Origin: Enterobacter asburiae
Lineage (GTDB): Bacteria > Pseudomonadota > Gammaproteobacteria > Enterobacterales > Enterobacteriaceae
Direction: 5' to 3'
DNA length: 64,000 nt
Assembly: GCF_008080435.1 (NCBI RefSeq)
Contig: NZ_VRKN01000004.1
Span: 401,721-465,720 of the forward strand
Below, in pieces: positions 57,866-64,000 of the stretch (position 1 is the first letter of the stretch; each line of letters starts with the position of its first letter). The notes below the pieces were generated by a model, which saw only the letters and a list, made by a program, of their open reading frames with translations, was not told the DNA's origin and searched no databases. The position numbers and the translations under genes are program-made.

Positions 57866-58345
57866 TTCGCTCACTGCCGTGATGTTTTGCGCTTTTTCCC
57901 GTCGCGACGCCAGCCATAGACCGCTGTTTTTCATGGCATAGCCAAACAGCAACCCCAGCGCCAGTGAGGGGACCACCAGCTTCCAGTCCCCCTGCCCTGC
58001 AAAGGTCGCGCACGCCCCCATAAAGGTTCCCGGTACAAATGAAAGCAGCAGATGCTTAGCCTGGATGCACATTAAAAAAGCGACGACACCCGTCATGACG
58101 TACCCCAGCATCTCCAGATGCGGCGCCAGCGCACTGCCTTTCATGATCACCAGCGCCCAGATAACACCGCTCATCAGCGTGCAGCCTGAGATAAAGAGCC
58201 CTTTGACGCCCCCCTGCGGACAGGCGAAATAAGCGGTGCAGCCGAGGAACCCGGCCCAGCTCAGCAATCCGAGAGACACGGCCACCCATCCCCAGAGTCC
58301 GGAGAGAATACCTGTCGTTATTGCGATACAAAGTAATATGTTCAT
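57863..58345 (-). CDS. ycdZ: Membrane protein YcdZ (DUF1097)
   Basis: 160-residue inner-membrane protein with about five hydrophobic segments (MNILLCIAITTGILSGLWGW first). The AGFLGCTAYFACPQGG motif and GTFMGACATFAGQGDWK are DUF1097 marks. The function is unknown. I chose 58345 over an in-frame ATG 16 codons upstream to match the E. coli N-terminus. It is transcribed towards csgG. Confidence 0.94.
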   Translation of the reverse strand: MNILLCIAITTGILSGLWGWVAVSLGLLSWAGFLGCTAYFACPQGGVKGLFISGCTLMSGVIWALVIMKGSALAPHLEMLGYVMTGVVAFLMCIQAKHLLLSFVPGTFMGACATFAGQGDWKLVVPSLALGLLFGYAMKNSGLWLASRREKAQNITAVSE

Positions 58346-58441
58346 GGCGCGCATCTTAGCAGAAGCGCACCATAGAAATGAGATCAGCAGCACATTACGT
58401 GCAAGTTGGAATGTTGAGTTGCAGAATTTATGTGACCTAAA

Positions 58442-58996
58442 TCACTCTTCGTTCTCTTCTTCCAGCTCATCCCACATTGCCGCAATAGCGTCGCGGGTCA
58501 GCGGCGCCAGCGTCCGCCAGAATGGCGAGGTGGCATGCGCTTCAACTTTACCCAGGAATGTCCCGACCCACGGCAGCAGGTACGTTTCGAACAAGGTTTC
58601 GATGGCTTCGTTCTCATCATCACCGGCGTTGTCTTCGATCCAGGATGCCGCCAGCAGCAGCGTACCGATATGATCGGCAGGCGTATCGCTCAGCGGCATA
58701 CCGCGCGTGGAGAGGAAAGCACGGACTTCCGCTTCCGTTGCCCCATCCTGCCAGGCTGAACGGTATGGCGAAACGCGGCACTCATCGCCGACAAACAGCG
58801 CATTGTAGTCCGTCGCAATCTGCTGCATGTCGCAGCTTTTTTGCAGACGTTCCAGTAAATCATCCTGTTCCAGCGGCCAGTTCTGCGCCAGTTTACCTTC
58901 ACGAATTAACGTAAAAAGCGGAACCAACAGCGGGTCTTGCGGCTGGCGATAATAGAGCGTACCCAGCACGCGGCAAAGGATGGAAAACTCGTTCAT
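58442..58996 (-). CDS. ycdY: TorD/DmsD-like chaperone YcdY
   Basis: 184-residue all-helical protein of the redox-enzyme maturation chaperone family. In E. coli it binds YcdX and raises its phosphatase activity, and affects swarming. CRVSPYRSAW and the PADHIGTLLLAASW motif are typical of the family. It starts at MNEFSILCRV, 21 bases after the ycdX stop. Confidence 0.94.
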   Translation of the reverse strand: MNEFSILCRVLGTLYYRQPQDPLLVPLFTLIREGKLAQNWPLEQDDLLERLQKSCDMQQIATDYNALFVGDECRVSPYRSAWQDGATEAEVRAFLSTRGMPLSDTPADHIGTLLLAASWIEDNAGDDENEAIETLFETYLLPWVGTFLGKVEAHATSPFWRTLAPLTRDAIAAMWDELEEENEE

Positions 58997-59017
58997 TTTT
59001 ATGATTCCATTACACAA

Positions 59018-59755
59018 TTAAAGATCGGCAAATTCGGCAATCGGTTCCATTCCGCGCGACTCGAGGAAATCGAGCATGCGGCGAGGGGTCACGTTCAGGA
59101 TTTGCGCTTCCGGGAAGTTAACATCATTCAGCACTTTCAGGCACTCGCTGAAATCACCCAGCGTAAACGCGGTATGAGAGTCTGAGCCCAGCGCCACCAT
59201 GCCACCGGCATCACGCACGGCGGCCGCCACGTCGCGACAGTTGGCTTCACTGCCCTTACGCGAGTGAACAAAGGAGGAGTTATTAATCTCCAGCGCCACG
59301 CGGTGCTTCGCTGCCGCCTGCGCGACAGCCTGAATATCAATCGGATACTTCGGGTTACCGGGGTGGCTGATAATGTGCACATTGCCGCTGGCAATGGTGG
59401 CAATCATCGCCGCGGTGTTGGTTTCTTTATCCTGAGGAGGGAAAACCGGCTCATGGAAACCGGCGAGGATAAGGTCAAGAGACGTCAGCATCGGGCCGGT
59501 GCAGTCGATCTCACCGTCGATATTTTTGATGTTCGCCTCAATGCCGCGCAGTATCCCAATGCCGTCCACCAGACGTGGCCAAATCCGCATATTCACAAAA
59601 TGCCAGTAGTGCGGCGCATCCGCCATGTCCGGGCCATGATCGGTGATCGCGAACAGCTTAATACCTTTAAGCTTCGCCTGGGCGATATAATCATGGAGGT
59701 TGCTATACGCGTGGGTGCTGGCGACGGTGTGCATATGCAGGTCAACGGGATACAT
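59018..59755 (-). CDS. ycdX: PHP-domain zinc phosphatase YcdX
   Basis: 245-residue PHP-family phosphatase with a trinuclear metal site. The metal ligands are visible in [10 protein letters not shown] (His7, His9), [28 protein letters not shown] and GSDSHTA. The natural substrate is unknown; E. coli links it with YcdY to swarming. It pairs with ycdY downstream. Confidence 0.95.
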   Translation of the reverse strand: MYPVDLHMHTVASTHAYSNLHDYIAQAKLKGIKLFAITDHGPDMADAPHYWHFVNMRIWPRLVDGIGILRGIEANIKNIDGEIDCTGPMLTSLDLILAGFHEPVFPPQDKETNTAAMIATIASGNVHIISHPGNPKYPIDIQAVAQAAAKHRVALEINNSSFVHSRKGSEANCRDVAAAVRDAGGMVALGSDSHTAFTLGDFSECLKVLNDVNFPEAQILNVTPRRMLDFLESRGMEPIAEFADL

Positions 59756-59811
59756 CTCTCTCTCCTCTGCGGTTTTTCCAAAGGATAGCAGTTATCAGCG
59801 GCGAATATTAG

Positions 59812-59837
59812 CAAAAACCCGGCGAACGCCGGGTTTC
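59812..59837 (-). terminator. Terminator after ghrA
   Basis: AAACCCGGCG / CGCCGGGTTT-type stem with loop A-A-C; on the minus strand it is followed by TTGC. It sits just 3 bases past the ghrA stop. Confidence 0.75.
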
Positions 59838-59839
59838 TC

Positions 59840-60784
59840 TCAGTAGCCGCGCTGTCTGTCGACCTGGCCGGTGACTGCGTTACCCTTTTCCAATTCGCTG
59901 ATGGTATGGGATATATACGCCACCGCTTCTGCCGGACGCGTTACGGCAGCCACGTGCGGGGTCATCGCCACGCGCGGATGCGCCCAAAGCGGGCTTTCCG
60001 CGGGCAATGGCTCACGGCTATAGACATCCAGCATGGCGCCTTTTAGCTTTCCACTGTCCAGCGCCTTGAGCAGATCGGGCTCGACCAGGTGCACCCCGCG
60101 TGCCAGGTTCATCAGGTAGCTCTGATCGACGAGCTGATTAAGCAGGGCTTCATTGATGATCCCTACCGTTTCCGCCGTGTTTGGCAGCAGGTTGATAAGC
60201 ACGCGTGTGCCTTTCAGAAAGGCCGGAAGCTCATCCGTTCCGGCAAAGCTCTCTACACCCGGATAATCCTTGCGGCTACGGCTCCAGCAGCGCAGCGGAA
60301 AGCCCCACGGAGCGAGAGCTTCAGCCACTTTTGAGCCCAGCACGCCCGCACCAAGCATGCCGATCGTAAAGTCTTCGCGACGGTAATCCGGCAGCGGTTC
60401 CCAGTGGGATTGCTGTTTAAAGGCCTGATAATCGTCGAAGCGGCGGAACCAGTGCAGCACCTGGCTCACGGCATATTCCTGCATTTGCTGGCCCATTCCG
60501 GTATCTTCGAGACGGAACAACGGAATATTTTCAGGCAGCATTTCTGGATGCGCTTTCAGTTTACTGAGGATCGAATCAACGCCCGCCCCCAGCGCGAAAA
60601 CCGCCTTCAGTTTGCGCCCCTGCAGCATCTCAACCGGCGGGTGCCAGACCAGCGCATAATCGGCATGTTCATTATCGCCACGCTTCCACTCGCGTACGCG
60701 TGCGTCGGGCAGCGCCGCCGAAAGTGCGTCAATCCAGTAAGCGGTATCAAATGTAGGGTGATAGAAGAGAATATCTATGGTCAT
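59840..60784 (-). CDS. ghrA: Glyoxylate/hydroxypyruvate reductase A
   Basis: 314-residue NADPH-dependent 2-hydroxyacid dehydrogenase that reduces glyoxylate to glycolate and hydroxypyruvate to glycerate. The nucleotide motif is [16 protein letters not shown] (about residues 143-158). Catalytic Arg lies in [10 protein letters not shown], Glu in SREPLP and His in MTPHVAAVT. It lies upstream of ycdX, and serX follows 226 bases away. Confidence 0.96.
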   Translation of the reverse strand: MTIDILFYHPTFDTAYWIDALSAALPDARVREWKRGDNEHADYALVWHPPVEMLQGRKLKAVFALGAGVDSILSKLKAHPEMLPENIPLFRLEDTGMGQQMQEYAVSQVLHWFRRFDDYQAFKQQSHWEPLPDYRREDFTIGMLGAGVLGSKVAEALAPWGFPLRCWSRSRKDYPGVESFAGTDELPAFLKGTRVLINLLPNTAETVGIINEALLNQLVDQSYLMNLARGVHLVEPDLLKALDSGKLKGAMLDVYSREPLPAESPLWAHPRVAMTPHVAAVTRPAEAVAYISHTISELEKGNAVTGQVDRQRGY

Positions 60785-60947
60785 TCCTGCCTTTTATTGC
60801 GCTGTTTTGTTTTCATTTTCAAGTGGATTGCCAGCATAACAAATTTATCAGGAAACCGCGTTGCTGATAAAAGAGGCGCTTTGTGCACATTTAGGAGTCA
60901 GGTTGCTTGAAGTTTGTCTAAACGCGCTAAATTACTGAAAAAGTGAG

Positions 60948-60976
60948 TTGACGGCAGTTCGGCTTTTCCTTACATT
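60948..60976 (+). promoter_or_regulatory. Promoter of the first serX gene
   Basis: TTGACG (60948-60953), a 17-base spacer, TACATT (60971-60976), then a GC-rich discriminator AGCGCCCGTCCCG. This is a strong sigma-70 stable-RNA promoter with the marks of stringent control. Confidence 0.85.
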
Positions 60977-61010
60977 AGCGCCCGTCCCGACAACAACGGG
61001 ATGACAATAT

Positions 61011-61098
61011 GGTGAGGTGTCCGAGTGGCTGAAGGAGCACGCCTGGAAAGTGTGTATACGGCAACGTATCGGGGGTTCGAATCCCCCCCTCACCGCCA
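61011..61098 (+). tRNA. serX: tRNA-Ser (GGA anticodon), copy 1
   Basis: 88-base class II tRNA with an acceptor stem GGTGAGG / CCTCACC, encoded GCCA end, anticodon arm CACGC-CTGGAAA-GTGTG (anticodon GGA), long variable arm and T-arm GGGGG-TTCGAAT-CCCCC. It reads UCC and UCU codons. The position beside ghrA is that of serX in E. coli. An identical copy lies at 63906-63993. Confidence 0.98.
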
Positions 61099-61111
61099 TA
61101 TTTGAGATGAG

Positions 61112-61141
61112 AGCTCGTACGAAAGTACGGGCTTTTTTCTT
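61112..61141 (+). terminator. Terminator of the first serX gene
   Basis: AGCTCGTAC / GTACGGGCT (one U-G pair) with loop GAAA, then TTTTTCTTTT. Confidence 0.85.
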
Positions 61142-61148
61142 TTGCATT

Positions 61149-61180
61149 GTCGGGTGGCGCTGCGCTTACCCGACCTACAA
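61149..61180. repeat. REP-type palindrome between serX and lysR
   Basis: GTCGGGTGGCGCTGCGCTTA followed by CCCGACCTAC, a third copy of the REP family seen at 33161 and 46696. It lies in the gap between the tRNA terminator and the converging LysR gene. Confidence 0.75.
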
Positions 61181-61184
61181 AAAA

Positions 61185-62090
61185 CTACTCTTCAACCATC
61201 CGCGCATACTCTTCGGTCAGAAAATCCACCAGCGTTCTGACAGACGGCAGCAAACCTCGTCTGGAGGGATAAACAGCGTGAATCACTTCCCGCCGGGGTT
61301 CCCACGCCTCAAGCACCCGTACCAGTTCCCCTGACGCCAGCTGGTCCTTGACCATCAAAATCGGCAGCTGCACCACGCCGATGCCTGCCATGGCAGCTTC
61401 ACGAAGCGCCAGCATATCGGTGGTGATCAATCTAGGATGGTAATGGATCTCCGCTTTAGCACCTCCGGGACCGGAGAGCTCCCACTTATGGATATGTTTC
61501 CCCTCGTTCATGCTTAACCCGGGCCAGGCACTGAGTTCCGACGGAACGACGGGTTCTCCCATGCGTTGAATCAAGGCCGGACCCGCGACCAGACAATGTC
61601 CCCTGTCAGCCAGCACCCTTAACACCAGATCGCTGTCATCAAACGGACGCGGGCGTACGCGGATCGCGATATCCACCCCCTCGCCCACCAGATCTACCCG
61701 CCGGTTGGTCGCCTCAAGCTGAAGATTGATCCCGGGGTAGCGCGCCATAAATCTGGCCAGCATCGGACCAACGTGAACATGCAATAAAGTTATCGGGCAC
61801 GTGATCCTGACGATACCGCGCGGTTCAGCCTGCAGTGCCGCCACGGCTTCCTCCGCGGCCTCGGCCTCCACCATCATCGCTTTACAGTGCTGATAGAAAG
61901 TCTGCCCCACTTCCGTCACAGTAAACTGCCGCGTAGTGCGCTGTATCAACCGTACGCCAAGCCGCTCCTCCAGTTGCGCGATCCTGCGGCTCAGTTTGGA
62001 CTTGGGTTGGTCAAGCGCCCTTCCCGCCGCCGCAAAGCCACCGTAGTCCACCACCTTCACAAACCAGACGAAGTCATTGAGATCCTGCAT
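61185..62090 (-). CDS. LysR-family regulator, divergent from pirin
   Basis: 301-residue LysR protein. The helix-turn-helix is at about residues 3-60 (WFVKVVDYGGFAAAGRALDQ then PKSKLSRRIAQLEERLGVRL), followed by the CrgA/YafC-like effector domain (GIVRITCPITLLHVHVGPML). It is divergent from the pirin gene by 109 bases that contain a 6-7-6 inverted repeat. LysR genes beside pirin usually control it; the effector is not known. Confidence 0.92.
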   Translation of the reverse strand: MQDLNDFVWFVKVVDYGGFAAAGRALDQPKSKLSRRIAQLEERLGVRLIQRTTRQFTVTEVGQTFYQHCKAMMVEAEAAEEAVAALQAEPRGIVRITCPITLLHVHVGPMLARFMARYPGINLQLEATNRRVDLVGEGVDIAIRVRPRPFDDSDLVLRVLADRGHCLVAGPALIQRMGEPVVPSELSAWPGLSMNEGKHIHKWELSGPGGAKAEIHYHPRLITTDMLALREAAMAGIGVVQLPILMVKDQLASGELVRVLEAWEPRREVIHAVYPSRRGLLPSVRTLVDFLTEEYARMVEE

Positions 62091-62117
62091 AAATCCTCAT
62101 CGTTCTATTTTCGGAAC

Positions 62118-62136
62118 AGTGAATGCCATTTTCACT
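62118..62136. promoter_or_regulatory. Possible LysR operator before the pirin gene
   Basis: AGTGAA, seven bases, TTCACT: inverted repeat containing a T-N11-A pattern, 28 bases before the lysR start and 64 bases before the pirin start. The role is inferred from position. Confidence 0.5.
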
Positions 62137-62199
62137 ATCTACCGGGATATTAACTCTAAATATAAGCTAATTACATCAACAGAACATCAGGAGTTAATC

Positions 62200-63060
62200 A
62201 TGAAAAACATTACTGGCGTTTATACCGCTCCGCGTCAGCACTGGGTTGGAGACGGTTTCCCGGTCCGTTCAATGTTCTCTTATCAGACGCACGGCGAGCC
62301 TCTCAGCCCGTTCCTGCTGCTGGACTACGCGGGCCCGTACACCTTTCCGGCAGATGGTGCGAAACGCGGCGTAGGCCAACACCCTCACCGGGGTTTTGAA
62401 ACGGTCACCATCGTCTATTCCGGTGAAGTAGAGCATCGCGACTCCACGGGTAAAGGCGGCGTTATTGGCCCCGGCGACGTGCAGTGGATGACGGCAGGTG
62501 CAGGCATTTTGCACGAGGAGTTCCACTCCAGCGCGTTCTCGCAGAAAGGCGGAGAACTGAAAATGATGCAGCTTTGGGTCAACCTTCCGGCGAAAGACAA
62601 GATGGCATCACCGGGCTACCAGAGCATTACGAAGGATGCGATCCCGGTTGTGACGCTACCGGATAACAGCGGTTCGCTGCGGGTCATTGCCGGTCGCTAC
62701 GAGACTGTGACCGGCCCGGCGCACACCTTCTCGCCGCTCAACGTCTGGGACATCGCGCTGAACCAGGGAAGCCATTTGACGATCAATCAGCCCGCAGGCT
62801 GGAGCACGGCGCTGGTCGTGCTTGAAGGCAGCATTACGGTGAACGGTACAACTCAGGCAGGTGAAGCCCAGCTGGTCGTATTGAGTCAGGAAGGCGACAA
62901 ACTGCACCTGGAGGCGAACAGCGATGCAAAAGTGCTGCTGATGGCCGGCGAGCCGCTGAATGAACCCATCGTGGGCTATGGCCCGTTTGTGATGAACAGT
63001 AAAAGCGAAATCAACGAAGCCATTCGTGATTTCAACTCCGGCCACTTCGGCCAGATCTGA
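62200..63060 (+). CDS. Pirin-family protein
   Basis: 286-residue bicupin. The N-terminal cupin metal ligands are present: His61 and His63 ([11 protein letters not shown]), His105 and Glu107 (GILHEEF). Bacterial pirins such as YhhW act as quercetin 2,3-dioxygenases in vitro; others modulate pyruvate dehydrogenase. The physiological job here is unknown. CAGGAG precedes the ATG at 62200; longer in-frame starts are rejected. It is followed 20 bases later by the YcaC-like gene, clearly one operon. Confidence 0.92.
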   Translation: MKNITGVYTAPRQHWVGDGFPVRSMFSYQTHGEPLSPFLLLDYAGPYTFPADGAKRGVGQHPHRGFETVTIVYSGEVEHRDSTGKGGVIGPGDVQWMTAGAGILHEEFHSSAFSQKGGELKMMQLWVNLPAKDKMASPGYQSITKDAIPVVTLPDNSGSLRVIAGRYETVTGPAHTFSPLNVWDIALNQGSHLTINQPAGWSTALVVLEGSITVNGTTQAGEAQLVVLSQEGDKLHLEANSDAKVLLMAGEPLNEPIVGYGPFVMNSKSEINEAIRDFNSGHFGQI

Positions 63061-63080
63061 ATGTAATAAAGGAGAAGAAA

Positions 63081-63758
63081 ATGTCTACACCTGCGAATTT
63101 TAATGGCACCCGTCCAGTTATTGATGTGAACGATGCGGTGATGTTGCTTATCGATCACCAGAGCGGTCTGTTCCAGACCGTTGGGGATATGCCAATGCCG
63201 GAACTGCGCGCACGTGCTGCTGCACTGGCAAAAATCGCTACCCTGGCGAAGATCCCGGTGATCACCACCGCGTCCGTCCCGCAAGGACCGAACGGACCGC
63301 TTATCCCGGAGATCCACGCCAACGCGCCGCATGCGCAATATGTTGCCCGTAAAGGTGAGATCAACGCCTGGGATAACCCGGAATTCGTGGCGGCGGTAAA
63401 AGCCACCGGGCGTAAAACGTTGATTATCGCGGGCACCATTACCAGCGTTTGCATGGCCTTCCCGTCGATCAGCGCGGTGGCGGACGGCTATAAAGTGTTT
63501 GCGGTGATTGATGCCTCCGGTACCTACAGCAAAATGGCGCAGGAGATCACCCTGGCGCGGGTTGTGCAGGCCGGTGTGGTCCCGATGGATACGGCGGCAG
63601 TGGCCTCTGAGATCCAGAGAACCTGGAACCGTGAGGACGCGGCTGAGTGGGCGGAGGTGTATACCCACATCTTCCCGGCTTACCAGCTGTTGATCGAAAG
63701 CTACGGCAAAGCACAGGAAGTGGTTAAAAACAGCGAAGTGCTCGATTCACAGCGTTAA
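63081..63758 (+). CDS. YcaC-like isochorismatase-family hydrolase
   Basis: 225-residue cysteine hydrolase. The catalytic triad can be placed as Asp25 ([10 protein letters not shown]), Lys91 ([11 protein letters not shown]) and Cys124 (TSVCMAFPS). The NAWDNPEF and [10 protein letters not shown] stretches match E. coli YcaC, whose substrate is unknown. It is probably cotranscribed with the pirin gene and controlled by the divergent LysR. AAGGAGAAG gives a strong ribosome site. Confidence 0.92.
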   Translation: MSTPANFNGTRPVIDVNDAVMLLIDHQSGLFQTVGDMPMPELRARAAALAKIATLAKIPVITTASVPQGPNGPLIPEIHANAPHAQYVARKGEINAWDNPEFVAAVKATGRKTLIIAGTITSVCMAFPSISAVADGYKVFAVIDASGTYSKMAQEITLARVVQAGVVPMDTAAVASEIQRTWNREDAAEWAEVYTHIFPAYQLLIESYGKAQEVVKNSEVLDSQR

Positions 63759-63764
63759 TCCCCT

Positions 63765-63790
63765 GCTCCACGGCGTAAAAACCGTGGAGC
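63765..63790 (+). terminator. Hairpin after the YcaC-like gene
   Basis: GCTCCACGG / CCGTGGAGC, 9 bp with an 8-base loop. No T-run follows (TGATTATTGC), so termination is uncertain. Confidence 0.5.
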
Positions 63791-63833
63791 TGATTATTGC
63801 TTAACCGAACAGGCACTAAAGCTGAAAATCTGC

Positions 63834-63862
63834 TTGACCGTTTTAGCGCAACTCCCTATAGT
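63834..63862 (+). promoter_or_regulatory. Promoter of the second serX gene
   Basis: TTGACC (63834-63839), 17-base spacer, TATAGT (63857-63862), then the discriminator AGCGCCCCGTTGCC. The layout is the same as for the first copy but the bases differ. Confidence 0.85.
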
Positions 63863-63905
63863 AGCGCCCCGTTGCCCCCCAAGCGGTCAGGCAGCAAAAC
63901 AATAT

Positions 63906-63993
63906 GGTGAGGTGTCCGAGTGGCTGAAGGAGCACGCCTGGAAAGTGTGTATACGGCAACGTATCGGGGGTTCGAATCCCCCCCTCACCGCCA
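63906..63993 (+). tRNA. tRNA-Ser (GGA anticodon), copy 2
   Basis: The 88 bases are identical to the copy at 61011-61098, as are the ACAATAT just before and TATTTGA just after. It has its own promoter, so it should be active. Whether a terminator follows cannot be seen because the window ends. Confidence 0.98.
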
Positions 63994-64000
63994 TATTTGA

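Noticed and set aside
61099..63905. Integrative element or prophage between the two serX genes
   Set aside because: All 2.8 kb is accounted for by LysR, pirin and the hydrolase; no integrase, excisionase or phage gene is present, and the repeat is a whole tRNA gene with its own promoter instead of a 3'-end fragment.

Overview
The window is ordinary enterobacterial chromosome. Gene content and order follow the E. coli/Salmonella 23-25 min region (ptsG to csg to serX). The protein sequences are close to, but clearly different from, E. coli, and GC content is moderate to high. An Enterobacter or near relative (Lelliottia, Leclercia, Kluyvera group) fits best; this genus call is inference from memory of protein sequences. 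No prophage, transposase, integrase, CRISPR array or plasmid gene was seen.

Layout. 1-6010: ptsG (3' end cut by the window edge), then ycfH-holB-tmk-mltG-pabC on the minus strand (DNA polymerase clamp loader, dTMP kinase, glycan-strand terminase, folate synthesis). 6032-12234: the fatty-acid/phospholipid cluster fabF, acpP, fabG, fabD, fabH, plsX with rpmF and yceD, all minus. 12375-17710: yceF, rluC and RNase E with its long leader. 17709-19971: a divergent LysR/MFS efflux pair that I do not recall from the E. coli rne-flgL junction; it carries a perfect palindrome as likely operator. 20047-31535: the flagellar rod/hook region, flgBCDEFGHIJ-KL (minus) and flgA-flgMN (plus), with recognisable FlhDC and sigma-28 sites. 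31595-46649: murJ, mviM, yceH, rimJ, mdtH, yceB, pyrC, dinI, bssS, solA, yceO, yceJ, yceI, trhO, lpxL, mdtG, msyB, yceK. 46734-52202: osmoregulated periplasmic glucan synthesis, opgGH and divergent opgC. 52236-57819: ymdB, a small pilin-like gene and both curli operons csgBAC and csgDEFG around a 765-base regulatory region. 57863-60784: ycdZ, ycdY, ycdX, ghrA. 61011-63993: two identical tRNA-Ser(GGA) genes bracketing a LysR / pirin / YcaC-like hydrolase module.

The window is dominated by surface and motility functions: flagellum, curli, glucans and lipid A acylation sit together, with lipid precursor supply and RNA turnover beside them. Many regulatory sites can be read directly: the SgrS target and Mlc/CRP region at ptsG, the PurR box and leader hairpin at pyrC, the LexA box at dinI, the CsgD box and OmpR-like site in the curli intergenic region, and two FliA promoters.

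I do not see a convincing new system. The best places for a second look are the duplicated serX locus with its cargo, the LysR/MFS insertion with its palindrome, the histidine-rich start of mature CsgA, and the small pilin-like gene behind csgC.
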